Shown piece by piece: positions 1 to 9,135 of a stretch of DNA of 64,000 bases; positions within the stretch are counted from its first letter, which is position 1; every line of letters starts with the position of its first letter. The stretch covers positions 62,001 to 126,000 of the forward strand of contig JBLXEV010000007.1 of NCBI GenBank assembly GCA_048262715.1, in the 5' to 3' direction. Source of the DNA: Albirhodobacter sp048262715. GTDB taxonomy: Bacteria > Pseudomonadota > Alphaproteobacteria > Rhodobacterales > Rhodobacteraceae. Position numbers and translations under genes: made by a program. The notes below the pieces were generated by a model. It did no database searches. It had not been told where the DNA came from and saw only the letters and a program-made list of their open reading frames with translations.

Positions 1-458
1 ATGGGGATGGCCCCGCGCTCACCGCGCTGCAAGGCGGCGCGATTGATGTCATGCCTGCGGTGCTTGGTGCGGCTGTCGAGGGGATCCGCGCGGGCACGAT
101 GAAGCCGATTGCGGTCTTTGATGTCGAGGCCAGCCCCGCTTTGCCGGATGTGCCGACAATCGTTTCGACCAACCCCGAGTTTGAGAAGCACCTGCCATGG
201 GGACCGTTCTTCGGGGTCTTCGCGCCCAAAGGCACGCCGGATGATGTGGTGGCCAAGCTCTCGGCGGCCTTCGCAGCCTCGGCAGAACAGCAAAGCTTCA
301 AGGATCTGATGTCGGGTCGTGGCTTCACGATGATGAACATCTCCGGCGATGAGGCGGAGACGTTCTTGACCAATTGGCAGCAAGGCACGGCTTGGCTGAT
401 GCAGGATGCGGGCCTGACCAAGGCTTCGCCGGAAGAGTTCGGCATCGCACGCCCCTAA
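1..458 (+). CDS. tctC: TTT-family solute-binding protein TctC, C-terminal fragment
   Basis: This is the periplasmic substrate-binding subunit of a tripartite tricarboxylate transporter, cut by the window start. The open frame runs in from base 3 without a start codon and gives about 151 residues, roughly the last half of a family that is usually near 320 residues. The fragment matches the TctC C-terminal lobe: a GAIDVM segment, a PDVPT hinge, WGPFFGVFAPKGTP, and a late helix ending in a GxLxxxSPEEF-like tail. It would bind an organic acid and deliver it to TctB and TctA, encoded immediately downstream. The adjacent hydroaromatic enzymes suggest a shikimate- or quinate-like ligand, which is inference. 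Confidence 0.9.
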   Translation, partial: GDGPALTALQGGAIDVMPAVLGAAVEGIRAGTMKPIAVFDVEASPALPDVPTIVSTNPEFEKHLPWGPFFGVFAPKGTPDDVVAKLSAAFAASAEQQSFKDLMSGRGFTMMNISGDEAETFLTNWQQGTAWLMQDAGLTKASPEEFGIARP

Positions 459-470
459 GGCGATGGGAGA

Positions 471-494
471 GGGGGAGGCCGTTCGGCCTCTCCC
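471..494 (+). terminator. intercistronic hairpin after tctC
   Basis: A GGGGGAGGCC / GGCCTCTCCC hairpin with a GTTC loop lies 13 bases after the tctC stop. No strong T tract follows. Such hairpins after binding-protein genes often stabilise the upstream message or attenuate the membrane-subunit genes. The function here is inferred from position only. Confidence 0.5.
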
Positions 495-551
495 GCAGCT
501 AGCCCACAAAAGGCCGCCCCCCTGACGGGTGGCCCGCATCAGGAGGTCGTG

Positions 552-1121
552 ATGCAAGAGAATTCCCCCCAAAATATGCCGCCAGAAATGTCTGCGCCCG
601 AAATGCCCGCGCCCGCCAGCGCCAGCCGCAAACCGGGAGAGCGCGGCTTCGCGATCTTCCTTGCGGTTGCCAGTGCATATCTCCTGTATAGCGCTTACGG
701 TATTTCCGGCTTCACCGCACTGAGCGGCGCGGGCGCGATCCCGATGGCAGCGAGCCTCGCGATGGTGATTACCGCCGCGATTGTGGCGCTGCGCACGGCA
801 CGCCTGCCCGCCGCCGCCACGCAAGGGTTTTTCAACGAGGTGCTGCCGCTGCGGATCGCAGTGATTGCAGGTCTCCTGATCGCCTATGCATTCGCGCTTC
901 AGCCGATCGGTTTTCTGCCAACCTCTGCGGCGTTCTTGATCTTGGCGATCAAATTCCTCGGCCGTCGGTCATGGGTGTTCTCGGTCGGCACGGGGCTGCT
1001 CAGCCTGCTCGCGATTTATCTGGTGTTCCGCATTATCTTCACCGTTTTGATGCCCTCCGGGATCGTGCCTGAGGGAGAGATCCTCGCATGGCTGCGCGGT
1101 GTGTTCGGGGGAGGGATGTAA
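552..1121 (+). CDS. tctB: TTT-family small membrane subunit TctB
   Basis: This is the small inner-membrane subunit of the tripartite tricarboxylate transporter, 189 residues. A proline- and methionine-rich cytoplasmic N-terminus (about residues 1-30) is followed by four hydrophobic segments, the usual TctB topology. I chose ATG 552 because AGGAGG at 541-546 sits five bases upstream; the in-frame GTG at 549 would be too close. TctB's role is to assemble with TctA and the binding protein. It ends one base before the tctA start, so the two are translationally coupled. Confidence 0.88.
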   Translation: MQENSPQNMPPEMSAPEMPAPASASRKPGERGFAIFLAVASAYLLYSAYGISGFTALSGAGAIPMAASLAMVITAAIVALRTARLPAAATQGFFNEVLPLRIAVIAGLLIAYAFALQPIGFLPTSAAFLILAIKFLGRRSWVFSVGTGLLSLLAIYLVFRIIFTVLMPSGIVPEGEILAWLRGVFGGGM

Positions 1122-1122
1122 G

Positions 1123-2634
1123 ATGATGGTTCCGTTTATGGACTTTCTAACGGTCTTGATGCAGCCCGAGCTTTTGCTGCTGGTCGGATTGGGGACTTTG
1201 GCTGGCATCTATGTCGGCGCTATTCCGGGCCTCTCGGTCACGATGGCTGTGTCGATCCTGATTTCCTTCACGTTTTCATGGGATGTCTATCCGGCAATCT
1301 CGCTGATGATCGGCATCTATATGGGGGGCGTCTATGGCGGGTCGCGCACGGCGATCTTGCTCAATATCCCCGGTGCGCCCTCTGCGATTGCGACGGCCAT
1401 GGATGGCTATCCGATGGCGCAAAAAGGCGAGGCGGGGGTGGCCATCGGCGTGACGACGGTGATGTCGTTCTTCGGCGGGCTGATCGGGATTGCAGTGCTG
1501 GCACTGGCGGCCCCTTTCGTCGCAAAATTCGCCTTGGGCTTCCAGCCGCGCGATTACATGCTGCTGGCGGTTCTGGGGATCTTGCTTGTCGGGTCTCTGT
1601 CGGGCGGGAGCCTTGTGAAAGGCATTTTCGCAGGGGCCTTTGGGATCGCGCTGGGCGCTGTGGGCATGGATCCGTTGACCTTCACCGAGCGCTTCACCTT
1701 TGACACGCAGATTCTGCGCGGCGGGATTTCCTTCATCGCGGTGATGATCGGGATGTTTGGCGTCTCCGAGGCGCTGCAACAACTTCATCATGTGGATACG
1801 CCTGCGGTGAAGCAGAAGGTCGGCAAGATCATCCCTTCGTTCAAAACGCTGCGCAAATACCTGCCGCTTTCGCTGCAAACCTCCGGCATCGGGGTCATCA
1901 TCGGCGCACTTCCGGGCACGGGCGGTGATATCGCGGCGCTGATGGCCTATGATCACGCCAAGAGGATCACCAAGAACCCCGAAGTGCCCTTTGGTGAGGG
2001 CGCTATGGAGGGGCTGGTCGCGCCTGAGACGGCGAATAACGCTGCTGTCGGCGGGGCCTTCATTCCGATGATGACCTTGGGCATTCCGGGGGATGCGGTG
2101 ACGGCGATCATGATCGGCGCGCTGTTCATCCATGGCTTGAACCCGGGCCCGATGCTGATGGTCGATAAACCCGATATGTTCTGGTTCATCGTCGGAGCTT
2201 TGATGATGTCGAATATCTTCATGCTGATCTTCGGCCTGACAGGTATTCGTGTGTTCACCAAAATCGTTGAGATGCCGCGTGCGGTTCTGATCCCGCTGAT
2301 CATGCTGCTGTCGATCGTCGGGGCCTATGCGGTGAACAATTCGATCACCGATGTCTATTGGATGCTCGGGTTCGGCGTGCTGGGTTATTTCATGAAGCAT
2401 TATGATTATCCGCTGGGGCCGGTGATCCTCGGGGTAATCCTGTCGCGGCTGCTGGATGACAATTGGCGGCGCGCGATTATCTCCGAGCGCGAAAGCCTGC
2501 CTGCGTTCTTCGCGGGGATCTTCACGAGCCCGCTCTCACTGGTGTTGTTCTGCGCGGTCATCTTGATCTTCGTGAGCCAGACACCGCTTTGGCCCGCCCT
2601 CAAGCGCCGCCTGTCAAGAAAGGTCGTTGCATAA
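1123..2634 (+). CDS. tctA: TTT-family large permease subunit TctA
   Basis: This is the large membrane subunit that forms the transport channel, about 503 residues with roughly 11-12 hydrophobic segments. Family hallmarks include the YGGSRTAILLNIPGAPSA segment near residue 70, GALPGTGGDIAALMAYDHAK near 260, and the TLGIPGDAVTAIMIGAL repeat. Translation probably starts at ATG 1123 (or 1126) behind the GGGGGAGG at 1107-1114; upstream in-frame codons overlap tctB without a better ribosome site. Its TAA overlaps the next gene's ATG (TAATG), tying the transporter to the enzymes that follow. Confidence 0.95.
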   Translation: MMVPFMDFLTVLMQPELLLLVGLGTLAGIYVGAIPGLSVTMAVSILISFTFSWDVYPAISLMIGIYMGGVYGGSRTAILLNIPGAPSAIATAMDGYPMAQKGEAGVAIGVTTVMSFFGGLIGIAVLALAAPFVAKFALGFQPRDYMLLAVLGILLVGSLSGGSLVKGIFAGAFGIALGAVGMDPLTFTERFTFDTQILRGGISFIAVMIGMFGVSEALQQLHHVDTPAVKQKVGKIIPSFKTLRKYLPLSLQTSGIGVIIGALPGTGGDIAALMAYDHAKRITKNPEVPFGEGAMEGLVAPETANNAAVGGAFIPMMTLGIPGDAVTAIMIGALFIHGLNPGPMLMVDKPDMFWFIVGALMMSNIFMLIFGLTGIRVFTKIVEMPRAVLIPLIMLLSIVGAYAVNNSITDVYWMLGFGVLGYFMKHYDYPLGPVILGVILSRLLDDNWRRAIISERESLPAFFAGIFTSPLSLVLFCAVILIFVSQTPLWPALKRRLSRKVVA

Positions 2635-3509
2635 TGGAACCGCGCGGAGAAATCCTCAGGCAGGCACCCGCCCATGCCGCTGTGCGTCTTGGTTTGATCG
2701 GGGATAATATCACCCGCTCGAAATCCCCGAAACTGCACCGGATTGCGGGCCAGTTGACAGGGCTGGACGTTAGCTATGAGCGCTTGATCCCAAAAGACAT
2801 GGGGCTGACGTTTGAGGAAGTCTTCGCGCAGGCCCAGATGGGGGGGTATCGCGGGATCAACGTGACTTACCCCTATAAGGAGTTGGTCACCTCCAAAGTG
2901 ACGGTGACTGATCCCTTGGTCAGGGCGATTGGCGCTGTGAATACTGTCGTCTTCGAGGCGGATGGCCCAAAGGGGTTCAACACCGATTACTCCGGCTTTG
3001 TCGCGGCCTATCGCGCGGTGATGAATGATGCGGCGGCAGGCACAGTCTGCCTGATCGGGACCGGGGGCGTGGGCAAAGCGGTGGCCTTCGGTCTGATCGC
3101 GCTCAAGGCGGAGGTCATTCGCTGTGTCGATCTTGACGTTGTCAAAGCGCAGGATCTGGCCGATGCCCTTAAGGCACTGGGCACGCCCACCCGTATCGAG
3201 GTCTCGACACAGGCCGATGTGGCCGCGCAGGGGGCGGATGGGATCGTCAATTGCACGCCCTTGGGCATGGTCGGGATCGGTGGCACGCCGCTCGATGGTG
3301 CGGCGATGGCAGGGGCGACATGGGCGTTCGATGCTGTCTACACGCCGGTGGAGACGCAGTTCTTGCAAGATGCGCAGCGCGCAGGTTTGCGGGTGATTTC
3401 CGGATACGAGCTGTTCTTCGGTCAAGGGCTTGATGCGTGGAAAATCTTCACCGACACTCCGGTGGATGCCCTCGCATTGCGCCAAGCTATCCAAGGGGAC
3501 GATCTATGA
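2634..3509 (+). CDS. shikimate/quinate dehydrogenase-like oxidoreductase (AroE family)
   Basis: This NAD(P)-dependent oxidoreductase of the AroE/YdiB family has 291 residues. The substrate site shows SKSP (29-32), NVTYPYK with the catalytic lysine at 82, and GFNTD with Asp118. The Rossmann loop is GTGGVGK (142-148), followed by NCTPLGM. Being translated in an operon with TTT transporter genes and a 3-dehydroshikimate dehydratase, it most likely oxidises shikimate (or quinate) for catabolism rather than serving aromatic amino acid synthesis; that role is inferred from context. The ATG overlaps the tctA stop. The sequence alone does not fix the cofactor preference. Confidence 0.88.
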   Translation: MEPRGEILRQAPAHAAVRLGLIGDNITRSKSPKLHRIAGQLTGLDVSYERLIPKDMGLTFEEVFAQAQMGGYRGINVTYPYKELVTSKVTVTDPLVRAIGAVNTVVFEADGPKGFNTDYSGFVAAYRAVMNDAAAGTVCLIGTGGVGKAVAFGLIALKAEVIRCVDLDVVKAQDLADALKALGTPTRIEVSTQADVAAQGADGIVNCTPLGMVGIGGTPLDGAAMAGATWAFDAVYTPVETQFLQDAQRAGLRVISGYELFFGQGLDAWKIFTDTPVDALALRQAIQGDDL

Positions 3510-5398
3510 AAACCTCCATCGCGACGGTCTGCATTTCCGGCAATCTTCCCGAGAAACTTGAGGCTATTGCCAAAGCGGGCTTCGACGGGATCGAAATTTT
3601 CGAGCAGGATTTTATCGCGCATGACGGCGACCCGCGCGAGGTGGGGGATTTGATCCGCTCCATGGGGTTGGAGATCACCCTGTTCCAGCCGTTCCGCGAT
3701 TTCGAAGGCCTGCCCGCATCACTGCGGGCAAAGGCCTTTGATCGGGCCGAGCGCAAATTCGATCTGATGCAGGAATTGGGCACGGATTTGGTGCTGGTCT
3801 GTTCGTCCTGCCATCCCGAGGCTCTGGGCGGGATCGACCGCGCGGCGGCAGATTTTCATGAATTGGGCGAGCGGGCCGCGAAGCGCGGCCTTCGCGTCGG
3901 GTTCGAGGCGCTGGCCTGGGGCCGTCATGTCAACGATCACCGTGATGCTTGGGAGGTCGTGCGCCGCGCGGATCATGCCAATGTCGGGCTGATCCTCGAC
4001 AGCTTCCATACGCTCTCGCGCAAGATCGACCCCGAAACGATCCGCCGGATTCCGGGAGACAAGATTTTCTTCGTTCAACTCGCGGATGCGCCGCTGATCG
4101 AGATGGATCTGCTCTATTGGTCGCGCCATTTCCGGAACATGCCGGGCGAGGGGGATCTCGCGGTGGGGGATTTCATGAAAGCGGTCATGGCGACGGGCTA
4201 TGCCGGACCAGTGAGCCTTGAGGTGTTCAACGATCAATTCCGCGGCGGCAGTGCGAGCACGATTGCGAAGGATGGCCACCGCTCGTTGCTCGGCTTGCTC
4301 GATGATGTGCGCCGCCAAGAACCGGCCGCCCAGATCGACCTGCCGCAGATGCCTGCGCGGCAAACGGTTGGCGGGGTCTCCTTCGTGGAATTCGCCTCAC
4401 GCGGGGAGGAGGCAGATGCGCTTGAGGAGATTTTGCGCAGCTTGGGCTTCGCGCGGTCGGCCACCCATATCGCCAAGGATCTGACGCTCTGGACGCAGGG
4501 CGAGATCCGGATTGTGATCAACCGCGAAACCACAGGCTACGCGAGCGGCGCCTATACGATGCATGGCACCACGGTTTGTGACATCGGTTTGAGCGTCGGG
4601 GACGCAGCCGCCACCGCGAAGCGCGGCGCGGCCCTCGGCGCGCCGGTATTCGATCAACCCGTCGGGCCGCGCGAATTGGCGATCCCTGCGGTGCGCGGCG
4701 TCAGCGGCAGCGTGCTGCATTTCATCGACGAGGCCAGCGGGCTGAACACGGTTTGGGATGTCGAATTCGAGCGCACTGATAGCGCACATGAGGCGACGCC
4801 CGTTGGCCTCGACCGGATCGACCATCTCGCGCAGACGATGAGCTATGACGAGATGCTGAGCTGGTCGCTGTTCTACACCACTTTGTTTGATATGCATAAA
4901 TCCCCAATGGTGGATGTGGTTGATCCTGATGGGCTGGTGCGCAGTCAGGCTTTGGAGACGCCCGATGGCGCGCTGCGGATCACGCTGAATGGCGCGGAGA
5001 CCCATCGCACAATGGCGGGGAATTTCTTGGCCGATAGTTTTGGCGCGCTGGTCCAGCATATTGCGCTCAGCACGCAGGATATATTCGCGACCTCTGATGC
5101 TCTGGCCGCACGCGGGTTTGCGCCGCTTCCGATGTCGGCGAATTACTATGCCGATCTCGCGGCGCGGTTTGAGCTGGCACCGGATCTGCTCGCGAAACTG
5201 CAGGCGGGCAATATCCTCTATGATGAGGATGCCAATGGGGCGTTCTACCAGCTGTATTCCAAACCCTATGCGGGCGGAATGTTCTTCGAAATCGTGCAGC
5301 GCGAAGGCGGGTATAAAGGCTACGGCGCGCCCAATGCGCCCTTCCGGATCGCCGCGCAAAAGCGGCTGATGCGTCCCAAAGGGTTACCACGGGGATGA
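3506..5398 (+). CDS. quiC1: 3-dehydroshikimate dehydratase, fused QuiC1 type
   Basis: This 630-residue protein fuses an N-terminal xylose-isomerase-like TIM barrel (about 1-280) to a C-terminal hydroxyphenylpyruvate-dioxygenase-like VOC domain (about 310-615). Glu134, Asp165, Gln191 and Glu239 lie at the positions expected for the barrel's metal ligands. The second half keeps a His-His-Glu set (RIDHLAQ near 438, VQHIALST near 517, FFEIVQREGG near 594). The reaction is 3-dehydroshikimate to protocatechuate plus water, feeding the beta-ketoadipate route. Start ATG 3506 overlaps the previous stop as ATGA; the in-frame upstream extension lies inside that gene. The function of the second domain is not evident. 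Confidence 0.92.
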   Translation: MKTSIATVCISGNLPEKLEAIAKAGFDGIEIFEQDFIAHDGDPREVGDLIRSMGLEITLFQPFRDFEGLPASLRAKAFDRAERKFDLMQELGTDLVLVCSSCHPEALGGIDRAAADFHELGERAAKRGLRVGFEALAWGRHVNDHRDAWEVVRRADHANVGLILDSFHTLSRKIDPETIRRIPGDKIFFVQLADAPLIEMDLLYWSRHFRNMPGEGDLAVGDFMKAVMATGYAGPVSLEVFNDQFRGGSASTIAKDGHRSLLGLLDDVRRQEPAAQIDLPQMPARQTVGGVSFVEFASRGEEADALEEILRSLGFARSATHIAKDLTLWTQGEIRIVINRETTGYASGAYTMHGTTVCDIGLSVGDAAATAKRGAALGAPVFDQPVGPRELAIPAVRGVSGSVLHFIDEASGLNTVWDVEFERTDSAHEATPVGLDRIDHLAQTMSYDEMLSWSLFYTTLFDMHKSPMVDVVDPDGLVRSQALETPDGALRITLNGAETHRTMAGNFLADSFGALVQHIALSTQDIFATSDALAARGFAPLPMSANYYADLAARFELAPDLLAKLQAGNILYDEDANGAFYQLYSKPYAGGMFFEIVQREGGYKGYGAPNAPFRIAAQKRLMRPKGLPRG

Positions 5399-5520
5399 GC
5401 GTTGCGCGGGGTCTGCAACGACCTCGCGTGGCCTGAATGGCGGGCACCATGTTGCGCGCTCCGCCTGCCCTCACACCTGCCCGTTGAACCCCCCACCGAT
5501 TTCGAAGAGCGCTGCGGCTC

Positions 5521-5549
5521 TTGACCTGTTATCGATAACACATGATAAC
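5521..5549 (+). promoter_or_regulatory. lacI promoter with embedded operator (site A)
   Basis: A perfect 14-bp palindrome TGTTATCGATAACA (5527-5540) directly follows a TTGACC -35-like box (5521-5526), and GATAAC (5544-5549) lies 17 bases downstream of that box as a possible -10. An operator in the promoter spacer suits repression by the LacI-type regulator encoded at 5683. The palindrome resembles GntR operators of the LacI family. Confidence 0.7.
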
Positions 5550-5682
5550 AAGGACATAGTGTCCTGCGCCGAGACGGGCGGGCGGGCGTGCCGTGCCAAG
5601 GGCGCAACCTTGATTTCGGCGAGCGGAGGGAACGGGATGCACAGTTCGATGCATGCGACGCAGGGGCTGAAGGGGGCGGGAA

Positions 5683-6732
5683 TTGACTGACACGAAAAAG
5701 CCCACGCGGCGCACTGTGACGATGAAGGATGTGGCAAAGGCGGCGGGGGTCTCGATGATGACCGTCAGCCGCGCGTTCAAGACGGATGCTTCCGTGAGTT
5801 CCGCCACCCGCGACCAGATCCGGCAGGTTGCGGAGGATCTGGGCTATGTGCTCGATAGCACCGCCTCCAATCTGCGATCACAGCGCAGCGGGTTTGTCGC
5901 GGTGACGATCCCCTCGCTCAATAACGCCAACTTCGCCGATACTGTCAGCGCCCTCTCCACCGCGCTGGGCGCAGCGGGGATGCAGGTTTTGCTGGGTTAT
6001 ACGAATTACGATATCCGCGAGGAAGAGCGGCTGATCGAGCAGCTTTTGCAGCGCAAACCCGAGGCGATTGTGGTCACGGGAGGGCGCCATACGCCGCGGG
6101 CGGAGAAGCTTTTGCGCGGGGCAGGGATCCCCGTGATCGAGACATGGGATCTGCCCGGCACCCCCGTGGCGCATGTGGTCGGCTTCTCCAATGCCGCCGC
6201 GATGCAGCCCTTGGTCGCGCATCTGGCGGCGTCGGGACGGCGGCGGATTGCGTTTATCGGTGGCGATGCGGATGGCGATACGCGCGGCGCGGATCGGCGG
6301 CGCGGCTTTGTGCAGGCGATGGAAGCGCTGGATCTGGACCCGACGCGGTTGATCCGCGCGGGCCAGCCGCCGATTTCGATGCTGGAAGGGGCGGCGGCGA
6401 TGTCGCGGCTGATCGCGGATATGCCTGATACAGAAGCGGTGGTCTGCGTGTCGGATCTTTCGGCCTTCGGGGCGCTATCGGAATGTGCGCGGCGCGGGGT
6501 GCGGGTGCCCGAGGATATGGCGATTGCGGGCTTTGGTGCCTACGAGATCGCGGGGGTCTGCGTGCCGACGATCACCACTTTGAACCCGCATCCCAAGCGG
6601 ATCGGCGCGCGGGTGGCGGAGCTGATCTTGGCACAGTTGCGCGAGGCGCTGCAGGGGGAGGGCGAGCCATCGCTTGAGCGCTTGCGGGTTGAGATCGCGC
6701 CGGAGCTGGTGATTGGCGGCTCCACCGCCTAA
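5683..6732 (+). CDS. LacI-family repressor, GntR (gluconate)-like
   Basis: This 349-residue transcription factor has an N-terminal helix-turn-helix (MKDVAKAAGVSMMTVSRAF, about 14-32) and a periplasmic-binding-like effector domain (about 65-340). Segments such as IPSLNNANFAD and YTNYDIREEERLIEQLL match the GntR branch that senses gluconate-type sugar acids. The TTG start at 5683 follows an AGGGGGCGGG ribosome site and is where the HTH alignment begins. A palindrome in its own promoter suggests autoregulation, and three further copies at neighbouring promoters suggest it controls the island. The effector is inferred (gluconate, 6-phosphogluconate or a keto-sugar acid). Confidence 0.9.
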   Translation: MTDTKKPTRRTVTMKDVAKAAGVSMMTVSRAFKTDASVSSATRDQIRQVAEDLGYVLDSTASNLRSQRSGFVAVTIPSLNNANFADTVSALSTALGAAGMQVLLGYTNYDIREEERLIEQLLQRKPEAIVVTGGRHTPRAEKLLRGAGIPVIETWDLPGTPVAHVVGFSNAAAMQPLVAHLAASGRRRIAFIGGDADGDTRGADRRRGFVQAMEALDLDPTRLIRAGQPPISMLEGAAAMSRLIADMPDTEAVVCVSDLSAFGALSECARRGVRVPEDMAIAGFGAYEIAGVCVPTITTLNPHPKRIGARVAELILAQLREALQGEGEPSLERLRVEIAPELVIGGSTA

Positions 6733-6778
6733 CGGCTGCGTTGCACCCCGTGCAAAACGATCACTGGCGAAACACGCA

Positions 6779-6809
6779 AAAGGCCCGATCCGGCAAGGAT
6801 CGGGCCTTT
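6779..6809. terminator. bidirectional terminator between lacI and dctP
   Basis: A perfect 13-bp inverted repeat, AAAGGCCCGATCC with its complement and a five-base loop, lies between converging genes. The A and T ends provide a U tract on both strands. Confidence 0.88.
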
Positions 6810-6855
6810 GGGTTTTCGCGGGCGTGTGGCGGGGCAGGGTGCCCCGCCACCTCGA

Positions 6856-7833
6856 TTATTTCGCAGTCGCCGCCTTGATTGCGTTGACCAGCGTATCGCC
6901 ATTCTCTGCGATGAAGCTATCCCAGACAGGCGCCACAACCGCTTGGAACGCTGCCGCATCCACGTCGCGGTTCACTTCCATGCCCTCAGCTTCGAGATCG
7001 GCGATCATCTTCTCTTCACTGTCGATCGACATCTGGCGCTGCATATCCACCGCCTCTTTCGACACATCGAGGATGATCTGCTGCTGCTCTGCGGTCAGCC
7101 CGTCGAATTTGCTCAGGTTCATCGCGACGGCGAGCGGCGCATAGGCGTGCTGCGTCAGCGAGAGGTATTTTTGCACCTCATAGAACTTGAACGACAGGGT
7201 TACGCCAATCGGGTGATCCTGGCTGTCGACAACGCCGGTTTCCAGCGCGGTGTAAAGCTCCGCCACGGGGATTTGCTGCGGCTGTGCATCCAGAAGCTGG
7301 AACATATCGTTGAGCGCTTTGGAATTATTCACCCGCATCCGCAGGCCTTTGACATCTTCCGGCGTGCGGATCGGGCCGCGGCTGTTGGTCATGTTGCGGT
7401 AGCCGTTCTCGGGGAAGCCGAGGCCTTTGAGGCCGTGATCCTCGAATTTGGCGAGCACGCCTTTGCCGACCTCGCCATCGAGCACGGAATAGGCGGTCTC
7501 GCGGTCGGGGAACATGAAGGGCAGGGTGAGGGCGGCGGAGTCCGGCATCAGGCCGGAGAAGTTGTTGAGGCCGACCATCACGACATCAATGATGCCCGAG
7601 CGCGCGCCGTCGATCATCGCCCCGTCATTGCCGAGCTGGCCTTGCGGGAAGATCTGCACCGTCACCTCGCCATCCGTGCGCTTTGCCACCTCATCCGCGA
7701 AGAAAGTCGCGAGGTTCTGCTGGAGATCGGTCTCCGGCGCCGCATGGGCGAATTTCAGCGTGGTCTGTGCGAAGGCGGGCGAGCACAGCGCGAAGGCCGA
7801 GGTGATCAGCAGCGATTTCAGCAGTGTTTTCAT
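6856..7833 (-). CDS. dctP: TRAP transporter solute-binding protein DctP
   Basis: This periplasmic extracytoplasmic solute receptor of a TRAP transporter has 325 residues. A signal peptide ends at about residue 22 (SPAFA-Q). Family features are LKFAHAAPETDLQQ, the GLRMRVNNS segment carrying the substrate-carboxylate arginine, and GVVDSQDHPIG. It binds an organic acid for DctQ and DctM. It is the third gene of a leftward operon dctQ-dctM-dctP, with a GGGAGG ribosome site ahead of the ATG. Location among idonate and gluconate genes points to a sugar-acid ligand, which is inference. Confidence 0.93.
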   Translation of the reverse strand: MKTLLKSLLITSAFALCSPAFAQTTLKFAHAAPETDLQQNLATFFADEVAKRTDGEVTVQIFPQGQLGNDGAMIDGARSGIIDVVMVGLNNFSGLMPDSAALTLPFMFPDRETAYSVLDGEVGKGVLAKFEDHGLKGLGFPENGYRNMTNSRGPIRTPEDVKGLRMRVNNSKALNDMFQLLDAQPQQIPVAELYTALETGVVDSQDHPIGVTLSFKFYEVQKYLSLTQHAYAPLAVAMNLSKFDGLTAEQQQIILDVSKEAVDMQRQMSIDSEEKMIADLEAEGMEVNRDVDAAAFQAVVAPVWDSFIAENGDTLVNAIKAATAK

Positions 7834-7854
7834 TGTTGTTTTCCTCCCAGAAAA

Positions 7855-9135
7855 TTAACCGACGAAGAAGTTCATCGGGATCGTGATGAGTTCCGGCACG
7901 GCCACGAAGAGCGCGAGCAAGATGAGATAGGCGATGATGAAGGGCCATGCGCCACGCACGGCGGTGGACATCTTCACTTGGCCAACGCCGCAGACGACGT
8001 TGAGCACGTTCCCCACCGGCGGGGTGATCAGGCCGATCGAGCAGTTGATGACGAACATCAGCCCGAAATAGACCGGATCAATGCCAGCCGCCTTGGCGAC
8101 GGGCAGCAAGAGCGGCACGAGGATCAGGATCGTCGGCGAGAGATCCATCACCATGCCGACGAAGAGCACGATCAGCATGATCACCGCCATCAGCACGCGG
8201 GGTTGATCAATCAACGGCTGGAGCAAGGCCACGAGTTGCTGCGGCAGTTGAGCAACCGTAATCAGCCACGCCGCGACAATCGCGCAGCCGACAAGGAACA
8301 TCACCATCGCGGTGGCGCGGCCGGAGTTGATCAGGATGCGCAGGAAGCTCGCCCAGTTGATCTCGCGGTAGATAAAGACCGAGACGAAGATCGCGTAGAC
8401 GGCGGCGACAACGGCGGCTTCGGTCGGGGTGAAGATCCCGAACCGGATCCCGCCGACGATGATCAGCGGCAAGAGAAGCGCCCAGAAGCCCGAGCGCAGC
8501 GCCGCCCAACGTTCCGCTGAATCCGCTTTGGGCAGGGGCTCGACATCCTCGTGCCGGATGATCAGCGACCAGACGAACATCAACGTCAGACCCATGATCA
8601 GCCCCGGTGCGATGCCGCCCAGAAACAGGTTCTTGATCGAGATATTGCCCGCAACCCCGACAAGGATCAGCGGCAAGGAGGGCGGGATGACAGGCGCGAT
8701 AATGCCGCCCGAGGCCAGCAGGCCCACGGAAGCGCCCTCTGGGTAATTCGCCTTGCGCATCATCGGATAGAGGATCGACACAAGGGCTGCCGCATCCGCC
8801 ACAGCCGAGCCGGAAAGCCCCGCCATCAAGATCGCGGTGAGGATCGCCACATAGCCCAAGCCGCCTTTGCGGTGGCCGATCATCGCCGTGGCAAGCCGCA
8901 CGATGCGGGTGGAAAGCCCGCCCGAGGACATCACCTCGCCCGCGACGATGAAGAACGGGATCGCCAGAAGCGGGAAGCTATCGACGCCGTTGATCAGATT
9001 CTGCGCGAGGATATCGGCGCTGAACAGATCCATTTGCAGCATGAGCGCGAGGGCGGCCAGCAGCAGGGCGAAGGCGACGGGAAGGCCGAGCAGGATCGAG
9101 CCGATCAGAACGCCGAGGAACAAAAGCAGGATCAT
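7855..9135 (-). CDS. dctM: TRAP transporter large permease DctM
   Basis: This is the large membrane subunit of the TRAP transporter, 426 residues and about 12 membrane segments, catalysing sodium-driven uptake of the acid held by DctP. Recognisable segments are LLAIPFFIVAGEVMSSGG near residue 55, GLSGSAVADAAAL near 105, and GLITPPVGNVLNVVCGVG near the C-terminus. Its ATG overlaps the dctQ stop by four bases. The gene order Q-M-P differs from the more usual P-Q-M. Confidence 0.95.
   Translation of the reverse strand: MILLLFLGVLIGSILLGLPVAFALLLAALALMLQMDLFSADILAQNLINGVDSFPLLAIPFFIVAGEVMSSGGLSTRIVRLATAMIGHRKGGLGYVAILTAILMAGLSGSAVADAAALVSILYPMMRKANYPEGASVGLLASGGIIAPVIPPSLPLILVGVAGNISIKNLFLGGIAPGLIMGLTLMFVWSLIIRHEDVEPLPKADSAERWAALRSGFWALLLPLIIVGGIRFGIFTPTEAAVVAAVYAIFVSVFIYREINWASFLRILINSGRATAMVMFLVGCAIVAAWLITVAQLPQQLVALLQPLIDQPRVLMAVIMLIVLFVGMVMDLSPTILILVPLLLPVAKAAGIDPVYFGLMFVINCSIGLITPPVGNVLNVVCGVGQVKMSTAVRGAWPFIIAYLILLALFVAVPELITIPMNFFVG

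Noticed and set aside
1276..2400. 374-codon minus-strand frame opposite tctA
   Set aside because: Composition is that of a membrane-protein shadow and there is no start signal.
6808..8520. 570-codon open frame on the plus strand opposite dctP and dctM
   Set aside because: It is rich in His, Arg, Glu and Gln, the pattern of an antisense shadow of hydrophobic GC-rich genes, and has no ribosome site.
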